Assembly: GCA_036374835.1 (NCBI GenBank)
Contig: DASUTB010000074.1
Span: forward strand, 1-64,000
Origin: DASUTB01 sp036374835
GTDB lineage: Bacteria; Actinomycetota; Actinomycetes; Jiangellales; Jiangellaceae
Length of the DNA: 64,000 nucleotides
Direction of reading: 5' to 3'
Below are positions 8,728-16,647 of this stretch, one piece after another (positions within the stretch are counted from its first letter, which is position 1; each line of letters opens with the position of its first letter). Made by a program: the position numbers and the translations under genes. The notes under the pieces are model-generated. The model had not been told where the DNA came from. It saw nothing but the letters and a program-made list of their open reading frames with translations, and did no database searches.

Positions 8728-9377
8728 GTGAGCGGCTGCCGTCCGCCCGCGGCGCGCGGTACGGCGCCAAACTTTCCAGAATCCTGGCCTGGGCAGTTTG
8801 GCGGGTGTCCGTCCACGGCGCCGAGAATGTGCCCGAGTCCGGCCCGGTGATCCTGGCGCCGAACCATCTGGGTTTCGTCGACGGGCCGCTGCTGTACGGA
8901 CAGTGCCCGCGTCCGGTGCACACGTTGACCAAACGCGAGATGTTCGCCGGCCCGGTGGGGTGGGTGCTGAGCTGGGCCGGGCAGATCCCGATCGATCGCG
9001 ACCAGCCCGGGCGCGAGGCCCTGCGGACGGTGACGAACGTTCTGGCGGATGGCCGGGTCGTCGCGATCTTCCCGGAGGGGACGCGCGGTGCCGGCGACTT
9101 TGCCGAGCTTCGGACCGGGCTCGCCTGGTTCGCCCTGCGCTCCGGCGCCCCTGTCGTCCCGGTGGTCTTCCTCGGCTCGGGCTCGCGCGGCACTACGCTG
9201 GGGTCGCTGCCGCGTTTCCGGTCGCGGATAAGGGTGGTGTTCGGCGAGCCGGTCCGGGTAGGTGCCGGGGACGGACGGACGTCGCGTGCCGCGCTCGAGG
9301 CGGCGTCGAAGGACCTGCGCGACGCTTTGGTGAAGCATCACCGGCAGGTGCACGAGAAATTCGGGGGAGAGGCGTGA
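8724..9377 (+). CDS. plsC: 1-acylglycerol-3-phosphate O-acyltransferase (PlsC family)
   Basis: Acyltransferase of the LPLAT family, which adds the second acyl chain to lysophosphatidic acid at the membrane. The HX4D catalytic motif appears as NHLGFVD near residue 46. The substrate-binding FPEGTR motif lies near 116, with VPVVFLGSG after it. The length of 217 residues is normal. GTG 8724 overlaps the cmk stop (GTGA). The neighbours are Cmk and the GTPase Der. Exact lysophospholipid specificity is unknown. Confidence 0.88.
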   Translation: MSERLPSARGARYGAKLSRILAWAVWRVSVHGAENVPESGPVILAPNHLGFVDGPLLYGQCPRPVHTLTKREMFAGPVGWVLSWAGQIPIDRDQPGREALRTVTNVLADGRVVAIFPEGTRGAGDFAELRTGLAWFALRSGAPVVPVVFLGSGSRGTTLGSLPRFRSRIRVVFGEPVRVGAGDGRTSRAALEAASKDLRDALVKHHRQVHEKFGGEA

Positions 9378-9443
9378 GCGAGAAGCTGCGGGGCGTTATG
9401 GAGGGGCACCACCGGCCTGCCGACGAGCGGTTCGGGAGACGGC

Positions 9444-10847
9444 GTGAGCGATGATCTGCATGCGGCGAACCACGCCGAGCTGCTGACCGACGAGGGTGCG
9501 TTCGTCGACGCCGCCGATGCCGGACCGCTACCGGTTGTGGCCGTCGTCGGCCGTCCCAACGTGGGCAAGTCGACCCTGGTGAACCGGATCCTCGGGCGCC
9601 GTGCGGCCGTGGTGGAGGACGTGCCCGGCGTGACGCGCGACCGGGTGGCCTACGACGCGGCGTGGGCCGGCCGTCGGTTCACCTTGGTCGACACGGGTGG
9701 GTGGGATCCGGACGCCGAGGGCATGGCGGCCCGGATCGCGGCGCAGGCCGAGGTGGCCGCCGCGGCCGCCGACGTCGTGGTGTTCGTCGTCGATGCCACC
9801 GTCGGCGCCACCGACCCGGACGAGGCGGTTGTCAAAGTTCTCCGGCGCACAGGTGTGCCGGTCGTGCTGGCGGCGAACAAGGTGGACGGCGCGTCGGGGG
9901 AGTCGGACGCCGCCGCGTTGTGGAACCTGGGGCTGGGCGAGCCGTATCCCGTCTCGGCGCTACACGGACGCGGCAGTGGCGATCTGTTGGACGCGGTGCT
10001 GGCCGAGCTACCGTCCGCGCCGGCGGAGACCTTCGCCGAGGTGGACGAGGGACCGCGACGCGTCGCGCTGGTCGGCAAGCCGAACGTCGGCAAATCGAGC
10101 CTGCTGAACCGGCTCGCGCGCGCCGAACGGGTGATGGTCGACGAGGTGGCGGGGACGACCGTCGACCCGGTGGACGAGGTCGTCGTCCTTGGCGGGCGGG
10201 AGTGGGTGTTCGTCGACACCGCCGGCATCCGGCGCCGGGTCAAGGAGGCGTCCGGCGCGGAGTACTACGCGTCTTTGCGCACGTCGGCGGCGATCGACCG
10301 GTGTGAGGTGGCGGTCGTCCTGATCGACGCGAGCGAGCCGCTGAGCGAGCAGGACCTGCGGATCATCTCCAGTGTTGAGGAGTCCGGCCGGGCGCTGGTG
10401 CTCGCGTTCAACAAGTGGGACCTGCTGGACGATTACCGCCGCGATGAGCTCGAGCGCGAGATCGACCGGCAGCTCGGATCGGTTCGCTGGGCGCCGCGGG
10501 TCAACATCTCGGCGCGGACCGGCCGTCACGCCGACAAGCTCGTCCCCGCCTTGGATACAGCCTTGGCGGGCTGGGAGACGCGGGTCCCGACCGGGCGGCT
10601 GAACTCGTTCCTCGGCCAGCTCGTGGCCGCGCACCCGCACCCGATGCGGGGCGGCCGCCAATCCAAGATCTTGTTCGGGACGCAGGCCGGCACCCGTCCG
10701 CCGAAGTTCGTGCTGTTCACCACCGGGTTCCTCGAGGCGTCGTACCGCCGCTTCATCGAACGGCGGCTGCGCGAGGAGTTCGGCTTCACCGGCACGCCGA
10801 TCGAGATCTCGGTCCGCGTCCGCGAGAAGCGCTCGCGAAAGCACTGA
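9444..10847 (+). CDS. der: Ribosome-assembly GTPase Der (EngA)
   Basis: Double-GTPase needed for 50S ribosome assembly. The first G domain has GRPNVGKSTLVNRI and DTGGW; the second has GKPNVGKSSLLNRL and DTAGIRRR. NKxD motifs are ANKVDG and FNKWDL. The C-terminal KH-like domain starts at about residue 380. An N-terminal extension of about 30 acidic residues is usual in actinobacteria. Length 467 residues. It ends 39 bases from the convergent yjbQ gene. Confidence 0.95.
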   Translation: MSDDLHAANHAELLTDEGAFVDAADAGPLPVVAVVGRPNVGKSTLVNRILGRRAAVVEDVPGVTRDRVAYDAAWAGRRFTLVDTGGWDPDAEGMAARIAAQAEVAAAAADVVVFVVDATVGATDPDEAVVKVLRRTGVPVVLAANKVDGASGESDAAALWNLGLGEPYPVSALHGRGSGDLLDAVLAELPSAPAETFAEVDEGPRRVALVGKPNVGKSSLLNRLARAERVMVDEVAGTTVDPVDEVVVLGGREWVFVDTAGIRRRVKEASGAEYYASLRTSAAIDRCEVAVVLIDASEPLSEQDLRIISSVEESGRALVLAFNKWDLLDDYRRDELEREIDRQLGSVRWAPRVNISARTGRHADKLVPALDTALAGWETRVPTGRLNSFLGQLVAAHPHPMRGGRQSKILFGTQAGTRPPKFVLFTTGFLEASYRRFIERRLREEFGFTGTPIEISVRVREKRSRKH

Positions 10848-10886
10848 GTCCGCGACGAACACGCCGTCCCCGCCCACCAGGGCACG

Positions 10887-11285
10887 TCATGACAGGAAGC
10901 TGAGCCTTACCCGTCGGTCGGGATTGTCCGCGTTGGTGTCGACGATCACGATGCTCTGCCAGGTTCCGAGCTGCAGGTCGCCGTCCAGCACGGGGATTGT
11001 GAGCGACGGCGAGACGAATACCGGCAGGACGTGATCGCGTCCGTGGCCCTGGCTGCCGTGCCGGTGCCGGTAGATGTCCTCGTGGGGGAGTATCCGGTCG
11101 ACGGCGTCGGCGAGATCCGATTCAGAGCCGCTGCCGGTTTCCATGAGGGCGACGCCGGCCGTCGCATGCGGGACGAAGACGTGGCACAAGCCGTTGCCCT
11201 TGTCACGGCAGAACTGAGCGACATCGCTGGTGACATCTGTGACCAGCCGGTCTTCCGTGCTGAGTCGTACGAGTTGAGATTCCAT
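10887..11285 (-). CDS. YjbQ/UPF0047 family protein
   Basis: Small soluble protein of the UPF0047/YjbQ family, 132 residues. Some members rescue thiamine-phosphate synthase mutants weakly, but the physiological role is unsettled. Signature stretches are CHVFVPHATAGVALME, HGRDHVLPVFVSPSLTIPV and LQLGTWQSIVIVDTN. The HATAG and LGTWQ motifs mark the putative active site. MESQLVRLS is the chosen start, since more upstream residues are not conserved in the family. Single gene, convergent with der. Confidence 0.88.
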   Translation of the reverse strand: MESQLVRLSTEDRLVTDVTSDVAQFCRDKGNGLCHVFVPHATAGVALMETGSGSESDLADAVDRILPHEDIYRHRHGSQGHGRDHVLPVFVSPSLTIPVLDGDLQLGTWQSIVIVDTNADNPDRRVRLSFLS

Positions 11286-11368
11286 GGCCCCATCATGGCG
11301 GCTCGTAATGGTTTCCTGTCGTACGGGCCGCTGAGGTACGATCTGCACGGTTCGGCGTTGCCGGACTA

Positions 11369-11442
11369 CGGGCTGTAGCTCAGTTTGGCAGAGCATTCGG
11401 CTGGGGGCCGAAGGGTCGCAGGTTCAAATCCTGTCAGCCCGA
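11369..11442 (+). tRNA. tRNA-Pro (anticodon GGG)
   Basis: Full cloverleaf of 74 bases. The acceptor CGGGCTG (11369-11375) pairs with CAGCCCG (11435-11441). The D arm is GCTC/GAGC. The anticodon stem TTCGG/CCGAA encloses the loop CTGGGGG, giving anticodon GGG. The T stem GCAGG/CCTGT encloses TTCAAAT. CCA is not encoded. A decayed mobile-type endonuclease gene follows 122 bases downstream. Confidence 0.97.
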
Positions 11443-11563
11443 CATTTAGGATGTTTTTGCGTATTCCAGGCACCCGAACAGGGCTCGAGGATCGGCCACT
11501 TAGAGACCGGAGAGCTTGTGCGCAACGGCATTTCTGTCGGTAGCTCATACTAGTGTTCGATTC

Positions 11564-11993
11564 ATGGGAGACGTCGCTGCCACCACGCGCACTTGGACGG
11601 ACGAGCAACTTCGAGCGCCGTCGAAACTCAGACGACGTGGAAAGGCGTGGCCTCGGCCCTTGAGCTGTCTCAGAGCTCCACGCCACGCCTGAAGCGCCAT
11701 GCGGCTCGACTGGGCCTCGACACTGCTCACTTCACGGGTAGGCGTCGATGGTCCGATCTCGACCTGAAGACCGCCCTCGAGCAGTCAACGTCATGGACGG
11801 AGCTGCTCCTGCGGCTCGATCTATCGCGCCGTACGGCCCGGACGTAGTGGACTACTTCTTCATCGTTGACGGCGCCGGCGCGTTGTACCTGATCCCGAGC
11901 AGTGTTCTCGGCGGTCGAACACGGATCAACGTCGGTGCCTACGCGGCCTACCGCGTGGGCGATGCGTCGAGCCTGCTCGCCGAAGCGGCATGA
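11564..11993 (+). pseudogene. Decayed PD-(D/E)XK endonuclease-like gene (intron/HTH type)
   Basis: Three frames each hold a piece of one protein. Frame one from ATG 11564 gives TTRTWTDEQLR. A shift near 11612 leads into AVETQTTWKGVASALELS and then LKRHAARLGLDTAHF, repeated helix-turn-helix units followed by RRWSDLDL and STSWTELLLRL. A second frame gives PYGPDVVDYFFIVDGAGALYLIPSS through VGDASSLL, the usual C terminus of this nuclease family. The catalytic core, roughly 80-100 residues, is missing. I know the family from actinobacteria as small group-I-intron-associated PD-(D/E)XK proteins. It lies just after tRNA-Pro. Its last stop overlaps the next gene's start. Confidence 0.8.
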
Positions 11994-12781
11994 GCCATCG
12001 GAACAGGGATGTGCGCTCTACGATTCCTGAGGTGGATGTCGATCGCTGGGTGAAGGATGTCGAGGACTGTCTACGGGCCGAGGGCACGGCCGAGCGCGCA
12101 AAGATGGAGAAGCGGTACCTGAAGAGCGAACTCGAACACTACGGCGTCCGGGTGCCTGCTGTACGGGCGGTTGTCAAGCGAGAGCTGCGGCGCGAGCCGG
12201 TGGATGACCACGACGAGTTGGTCGCACGCGCAGCGGCGTTGTGGCGTCCCGCAGTGCACGAGATGCGGCTAGCGGCGGCCGAGCTGTTGGCTGCCGGAGT
12301 CGATGTTCTCGATCCGGGTGATGCCGCACTGGTCGAGCGCCTGGTGCGCGAGTCTCGGACGTGGGCGCTGGTGGACGTACTGGCGCCGCGCGTCATGGGT
12401 CCGATGGTCGAACGGTTCGCCGAGCTCGGCACCGTCCTGGATCGCTGGGCGGCCGACGACGACTTCTGGGTGCGACGGGCCGCCCTCTTGGCATTGTTGA
12501 TTCCGCTGCGGCGCGGCGACGGGGACTTCAGGCGCTTCACCCGCTACGCGGATGAGATGCTGGACGACAGGGAGTTCTTCGTCCGCAAGGCGATCGGCTG
12601 GGTGCTGCGTGATACCGGAAAGAAGCGACCTGAGCTGGTCTTCGACTGGGTGCTGCCGCGGGCCGATCGTCTGTCCGCCGTGACGCTTCGCGAGGCGGTC
12701 AAGCCGTTGTCCGGCGAGCAGCGCGCCGCGATCGAGGGCGCCCGAAGTGGCCAGCGCGGACGGCAGGATGCCGGTGCGTAG
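11990..12781 (+). CDS. DNA alkylation repair protein, AlkD-like
   Basis: HEAT-repeat DNA glycosylase family (AlkD, PF08713), which removes alkylated bases in studied members. The protein is all-alpha, with Trp and Asp residues typical of the family: ALWRPAVHEMRLAAAELL, TWALVDVLAPRV, WAADDDFWVRRAALLALL and FFVRKAIGWVLRDTGKKRPE. Length 263 residues. ATG 11990 overlaps the stop of the nuclease pseudogene (ATGA). The first 14 residues or so look non-homologous, so GTG near 12032 could be the true start. Confidence 0.85.
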   Translation: MSHRNRDVRSTIPEVDVDRWVKDVEDCLRAEGTAERAKMEKRYLKSELEHYGVRVPAVRAVVKRELRREPVDDHDELVARAAALWRPAVHEMRLAAAELLAAGVDVLDPGDAALVERLVRESRTWALVDVLAPRVMGPMVERFAELGTVLDRWAADDDFWVRRAALLALLIPLRRGDGDFRRFTRYADEMLDDREFFVRKAIGWVLRDTGKKRPELVFDWVLPRADRLSAVTLREAVKPLSGEQRAAIEGARSGQRGRQDAGA

Positions 12782-12902
12782 GATGAGTGTTCGGATTTCG
12801 ATGCGGCGGTGAATTCGAATCAACGACGACGAACGAGCCCGGCGACGGCAGCGCTGGTACGGCGTCAAGCCGCTCGCGAAGCGCCTGCTTGCCCAGCCGG
12901 GC

Positions 12903-13769
12903 GTGCACACGCTGATGCGCGGCGGCGCGACGCTACTGGGAGACAGGATCCACCGTGAGCGCCTGCCCGCCCCTGCCCGGCTCGAGCAGGTGACCGCGTC
13001 GATGGCGGGCGTGACGTTCGTCATGCTGCGCCCGGATCGGTGCATCGTCGCCAAGGAGCTGTACTGGGGAGACGGCAAGCGCCCCCGGGCAGCGGACCAG
13101 TTCGCCCTGGACCTGTTCGCCTCGCTCGCCCGTGATGCCAGGCTGGTGCTGGACGTCGGCGCCTATACCGGAATCTTTTCGTTGCTGGCGGCGAAGGTGG
13201 CCCCGGCCGCGCAGGTGCACGCGTTCGAAGTGGTTCCGCTCGTCGCCGAGGCCGCCCGGGAGAACGTGGAGGCGAACGGTCTGACCGATCGCGTCACGAT
13301 TCACGGTCACGGCGTGGGCAAGGACGGCGACACCGTGCTGATCGCCGAAGGCTCCGGTGGGTCGGCATTACCGGACTTCTACTCGACGAAGCTGCACTTC
13401 AGTGACGGTGTTCCGGTCGGCGTGCGCTCGCTGGACGCGATCGTGACCGAACTCGGTGCGCCCCCACCTGCTGTCGTCAAGATCGACGTCGAGGGCGCCG
13501 AAGATGTCGTGCTCGGGCATGCGCAGTCGTTCCTTGGCTCGCACCGCCCGGACATCCTGTGCGAGATCCTGCCGGACGCCAACGTGACCGCAGTGCAGGA
13601 CGCACTCGCCCCGCACGGGTATCGCTTCTACCGGGTCGAGCGGGGTGCGTTGCGTGCACAATCCGATCTCGTGCCGAACGACGACTTCCGAGACTGGCTA
13701 TTCTCGACCAAGGATCCCGGCGACCTGGCGTCGCAGGGGATCGCGATCGACTCGTCGGGCGAGAGCTAG
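12903..13769 (+). CDS. FkbM family methyltransferase
   Basis: SAM-dependent methyltransferase of the FkbM family, 288 residues from GTG 12903. Motif I is LVLDVGAYTGIFSLLAAKVAP and the acidic loop is VHAFEVVPLVAEAARENVEANG. VVKIDVEGAEDVVLGHA is the FkbM hallmark. Members methylate sugar or polyketide hydroxyls; the substrate here is unknown. The frame stays open to 12813 with coding-like residues (RQRWYGVKPLAKRLLAQPGVHTLM) but offers only ATT or ATC as earlier starts, so the N terminus may be longer. It is not inside a biosynthetic cluster. Confidence 0.85.
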   Translation: MHTLMRGGATLLGDRIHRERLPAPARLEQVTASMAGVTFVMLRPDRCIVAKELYWGDGKRPRAADQFALDLFASLARDARLVLDVGAYTGIFSLLAAKVAPAAQVHAFEVVPLVAEAARENVEANGLTDRVTIHGHGVGKDGDTVLIAEGSGGSALPDFYSTKLHFSDGVPVGVRSLDAIVTELGAPPPAVVKIDVEGAEDVVLGHAQSFLGSHRPDILCEILPDANVTAVQDALAPHGYRFYRVERGALRAQSDLVPNDDFRDWLFSTKDPGDLASQGIAIDSSGES

Positions 13770-14299
13770 GTCGACCAGGGCGGCTTGCGGGCCAGCCGCA
13801 GGAGCGCGCGGCGCACGAAGCCAGGCGGACGTGGCTGCTCCGGCGCCGGCTGTGGGGCGGCATCGGCAGCCGCTTTGCGGGCCGTGCGCTCGGCGCGCCA
13901 GTGTTCGAGCAGTTCGTCGACGTCGGCGAGCTGGGCCTGGACGGGCAGCCCGGCGAAGCTCTGCCGCCACGACGCTCGGACACGCTCGTTGAAGTCTTCG
14001 ACGACGGCGCGCACGGCGCTCTCGGAGCGCTCCCGCACGATCCGTTCGGGCAGGCCCTGAGCCTCCTTGCGCAACTGGAGGGGCAGCGGCATCGCGGCGG
14101 AGAGGTCGAGACCTTCTTCGGCGACCTTCTGCTTGATCCACCAGTCCGGGTCGTCCGGCCGGGACGGATTCTTCAGCGGTTCGCCTTTGCCCGGCAGGTC
14201 GTCGAAGTCGCCGCGCTCCTCGGCGTCGCGGATCTGCTTGTCGATCCACGATTCGTACGTACCGCCGAACGCTCCGCCGTCACTCGTCCGCCATCCCAT
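13766..14299 (-). CDS. DUF1992 (DnaJ homologue subfamily C member 28-like) protein
   Basis: Conserved DUF1992 protein of 177 residues. The domain opens with YESWIDKQIRDAEERGDFDDLPGKGEPL, the family signature, and continues with WWIKQKVAEEGLDL. No J domain is visible despite the family's eukaryotic name. The C-terminal third is basic and low in complexity. MGWRTSDGG is chosen as start. It converges with the FkbM gene, overlapping it by 4 bases at the 3' ends. Function unknown. Confidence 0.8.
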   Translation of the reverse strand: MGWRTSDGGAFGGTYESWIDKQIRDAEERGDFDDLPGKGEPLKNPSRPDDPDWWIKQKVAEEGLDLSAAMPLPLQLRKEAQGLPERIVRERSESAVRAVVEDFNERVRASWRQSFAGLPVQAQLADVDELLEHWRAERTARKAAADAAPQPAPEQPRPPGFVRRALLRLARKPPWST

Positions 14300-14369
14300 A
14301 CAGCGAGCGTACCCAGCGCGGATCTGTGACCTGCGGGCTGTATGGGCGATGCGCTGCAATCACCTGCTT

Positions 14370-14424
14370 TACTCGGTCTGCAGACCTAGCAAAGCCGGTA
14401 ATTGGGTGCCAAACATGGTCATTC
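14370..14424 (-). repeat. Intergenic repeat family A, copy 2
   Basis: Read on the minus strand, the head GAATGACCATGTTTGG (14424-14409) begins 4 bases after the stop of the SDR gene. The next 38 bases closely match copy 3 at 17985. It contains a strong hairpin built on the palindrome GGTCTGCAGACC, extended by CTTTGCT and its near-complement to about 14 pairs with one mismatch. This would be placed correctly for a terminator of the ten-gene cluster. Confidence 0.75.
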
Positions 14425-14427
14425 TGG

Positions 14428-15180
14428 TCAGGTTCCGACAAGGGTGATGCCGCCGTCAAGGACGATGGTCTGGCCGGTGACCCAGGATGCGTCGTCGGAG
14501 ACGAGATAGGCGACGGCGCCGGCGACATCCTCAGGTACGCCGAGCCGCTTGAGCGGATAGGTCTCGGCGACCTCGTTCTCGTGCTCCTCGTACAGTGCGG
14601 CGGCGAACTTCGTCTTGACGACGGCCGGCGCGACCGCGTTGACCCGGACCGTCGGCGCGAGTTCGGCGGCAAGCTGCTTCGTGAGGTTGATCACGGCGGC
14701 CTTGCTCGCACCGTACATTCCGATGCCGGGCGAGATACCGATGCCGGCAACCGAGGCCATGTTGACGACCGCGCCGCCGTGCGCCTGGAGGTAATTGCGG
14801 TAGGCGACCTGTGTCCAAGCCAGCGCAGACAGGACGTTGACCTCGAAGATCTTGGCCGCGGCGCCGAGCTCGAGGTCCATCAGGGGGCCGAACACCGGGC
14901 TGGTGCCGACGTTGTTGACCAGGATGTCGAGGCGGCCGTACCTGTCCACGACCTGTCCGACGGCGTCGGCCTGGTGCTCGGGATCGTGCGCCTTGCCGGC
15001 GACGGTCAGGATGCGATCCGCCCCGTCGAGTTCCGCGGCGGCCTTCTCGAGCGCCTCGGACTTGCGTCCGGTGATGCACACGCTCGCCCCTTCGGCGAGC
15101 AGCCGGGCGGCGATGCTGTAGCCGATCCCGCGGCTGGCTCCGGTGACGATCGCGACCTTGTCCTCAAGCCTACTCGCCAT
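14428..15180 (-). CDS. Short-chain dehydrogenase/reductase
   Basis: Classical SDR of 250 residues, last gene of the acyl-CoA cluster. The NAD(P) motif VTGASRGIGYSIAARLL is near residue 12. NNVG replaces the usual NNAG. The catalytic YxxxK is in GMYGASKAAV, with Ser in MASVAGIG. The C terminus DDASWVTGQTIVLDGG is typical of FabG-like enzymes. Its ATG overlaps the thiolase stop (TGATG), so the two are coupled. A 3-hydroxyacyl-CoA dehydrogenase-type role is likely from context, not proven. Confidence 0.88.
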   Translation of the reverse strand: MASRLEDKVAIVTGASRGIGYSIAARLLAEGASVCITGRKSEALEKAAAELDGADRILTVAGKAHDPEHQADAVGQVVDRYGRLDILVNNVGTSPVFGPLMDLELGAAAKIFEVNVLSALAWTQVAYRNYLQAHGGAVVNMASVAGIGISPGIGMYGASKAAVINLTKQLAAELAPTVRVNAVAPAVVKTKFAAALYEEHENEVAETYPLKRLGVPEDVAGAVAYLVSDDASWVTGQTIVLDGGITLVGT

Positions 15181-16400
15181 CAGCTCATCCTCTCCATCAC
15201 CATCGCCATGCCCTGGCCGCCCCCGACGCACATGGTCTCGAGACCGAACTGCTTGTCATGGAACTGTAATGAGTTGACCAGGGTCGTGGTGATGCGCGCC
15301 CCGGTCATGCCGAACGGATGCCCGACCGCGATGGCTCCGCCGTTGACGTTGAGCTTGTCGATATCGATCCCGAGATCCCGGTAGGAGGGGATCACCTGCG
15401 CGGCGAACGCCTCGTTGATCTCGACCAGGTCGATGTCGTCGATCGTCATACCGGCCAGCTTGAGCGCGCGCTGGGACGCTTCGACCGGTCCGAGACCCAT
15501 GATCTCCGGCGAGAGCGCCGAGACGCCGGTGGAGACGATGCGAGCCAACGGCGTGATGCCGAGCTCGCGCGCCTTCACGTCGGACATGACGATCACTGCG
15601 GCCGCCCCGTCGTTGAGCGGGCAGCAGTTGCCGGCGGTGACGCGTCCGTCCGGACGGAACACCGGGTCGAGAGTCTGCACCTTCTCCAGCGTCGTGCCGG
15701 GACGGGGGCCGTCGTCGGTGCTGACGACCCGCCCGTCCGGTACGGTCACCGGGACGATCTCGCGCTCCCAGAACCCGTTCTCGATCGCCTTCTCGGCGAG
15801 GTTCTGCGACCGCACGCCGAACTCGTCCATCTCCTGGCGCGTGATGCCCCGGGCCAGTGCGAGGTTCTCCGCGGTCTGGCCCATCGCGATGTAGATGTCC
15901 GGCAGTTTGCCGTCTTCGCGCGGGTCGTGCCATTCGTCGGCACCGTTCTTGGCCGCCTCCGCGGTCCGGGCCTGCGCCTCTTCGAAGATCGGGTTGGTGG
16001 TGTCCGGCCAGCCGTCCGAGCTGCCCTTCGCGTAGCGGGAGACCATCTCCACGCCGGCGGAGATGAACACGTCGCCCTCACCGGCCTTGATGGCGTGCAT
16101 GGCCATCCGGGTCGTCTGCAGGCTCGACGAGCAGTACCGGGTGATCGTGCAGCCGGGCAGGTGGTCGTAGCCCAGCATGGTGGCGACGACGCGGCCCATG
16201 TTGAAACCCTGCTCACCGCCCGGAAGCCCGCAGCCGAGCATCAGGTCGTCGATGTCCCCAGGGTCGAGCTGCGGTATCTTGTCGAGAGCCTCGCGCACGA
16301 TCTTCGCGGTGAGGTCGTCCGGTCGAACGTCGACGAGCGATCCTTTGCCGGCGCGGCCGATGGGGGAGCGGGCCGTTGCGACGATGACTGCTTCAGGCAT
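15180..16400 (-). CDS. Acetyl-CoA C-acyltransferase (thiolase)
   Basis: Thiolase of 406 residues, cleaving 3-ketoacyl-CoA in the last step of beta-oxidation. The nucleophilic Cys is in ITRYCSSSLQTTRMAMHAI. His is in GGAIAVGHPFGMTGAR. The second Cys is in MCVGGGQGMAMV. The start MPEAVIVATARSPIGRAG is the standard thiolase N terminus. It lies 247 bases downstream of the acyl-CoA dehydrogenase, so it may have its own promoter, and is coupled to the SDR gene after it. Confidence 0.94.
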   Translation of the reverse strand: MPEAVIVATARSPIGRAGKGSLVDVRPDDLTAKIVREALDKIPQLDPGDIDDLMLGCGLPGGEQGFNMGRVVATMLGYDHLPGCTITRYCSSSLQTTRMAMHAIKAGEGDVFISAGVEMVSRYAKGSSDGWPDTTNPIFEEAQARTAEAAKNGADEWHDPREDGKLPDIYIAMGQTAENLALARGITRQEMDEFGVRSQNLAEKAIENGFWEREIVPVTVPDGRVVSTDDGPRPGTTLEKVQTLDPVFRPDGRVTAGNCCPLNDGAAAVIVMSDVKARELGITPLARIVSTGVSALSPEIMGLGPVEASQRALKLAGMTIDDIDLVEINEAFAAQVIPSYRDLGIDIDKLNVNGGAIAVGHPFGMTGARITTTLVNSLQFHDKQFGLETMCVGGGQGMAMVMERMS

Positions 16401-16647
16401 GATCGATCTTCTCTCGTAGTGCGGTCTCGGTCGGTTTTGCGGACGGAATCTTCGGCGGTGCGGGGACGAGGTGGACGTGAGGTGGCCGTTGGTAGCGGGC
16501 CAGGTGCTGCTCGTCCGCGCCGACATGTCCGAGATCGCCCGGGTGCGGCCGGCCGTAGCGGGCAGCTTGCTCGGTCGCTACAGGATTACCGTAGTAGCCG
16601 TTAATCACCTTGAACCTGTGAATCAGGACTTCTCCCACCACCCACGT
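16401..16647. other. 247-base gap before the thiolase gene
   Basis: This gap between the acyl-CoA dehydrogenase stop and the thiolase start has no gene. It is locally less G+C-rich around 16570-16625. A weak hairpin, GCTAC with GTAGTAGC flanking AGGATTACC, lies at about 16575-16600. I cannot define a promoter, though a minus-strand one is likely here. Confidence 0.4.
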
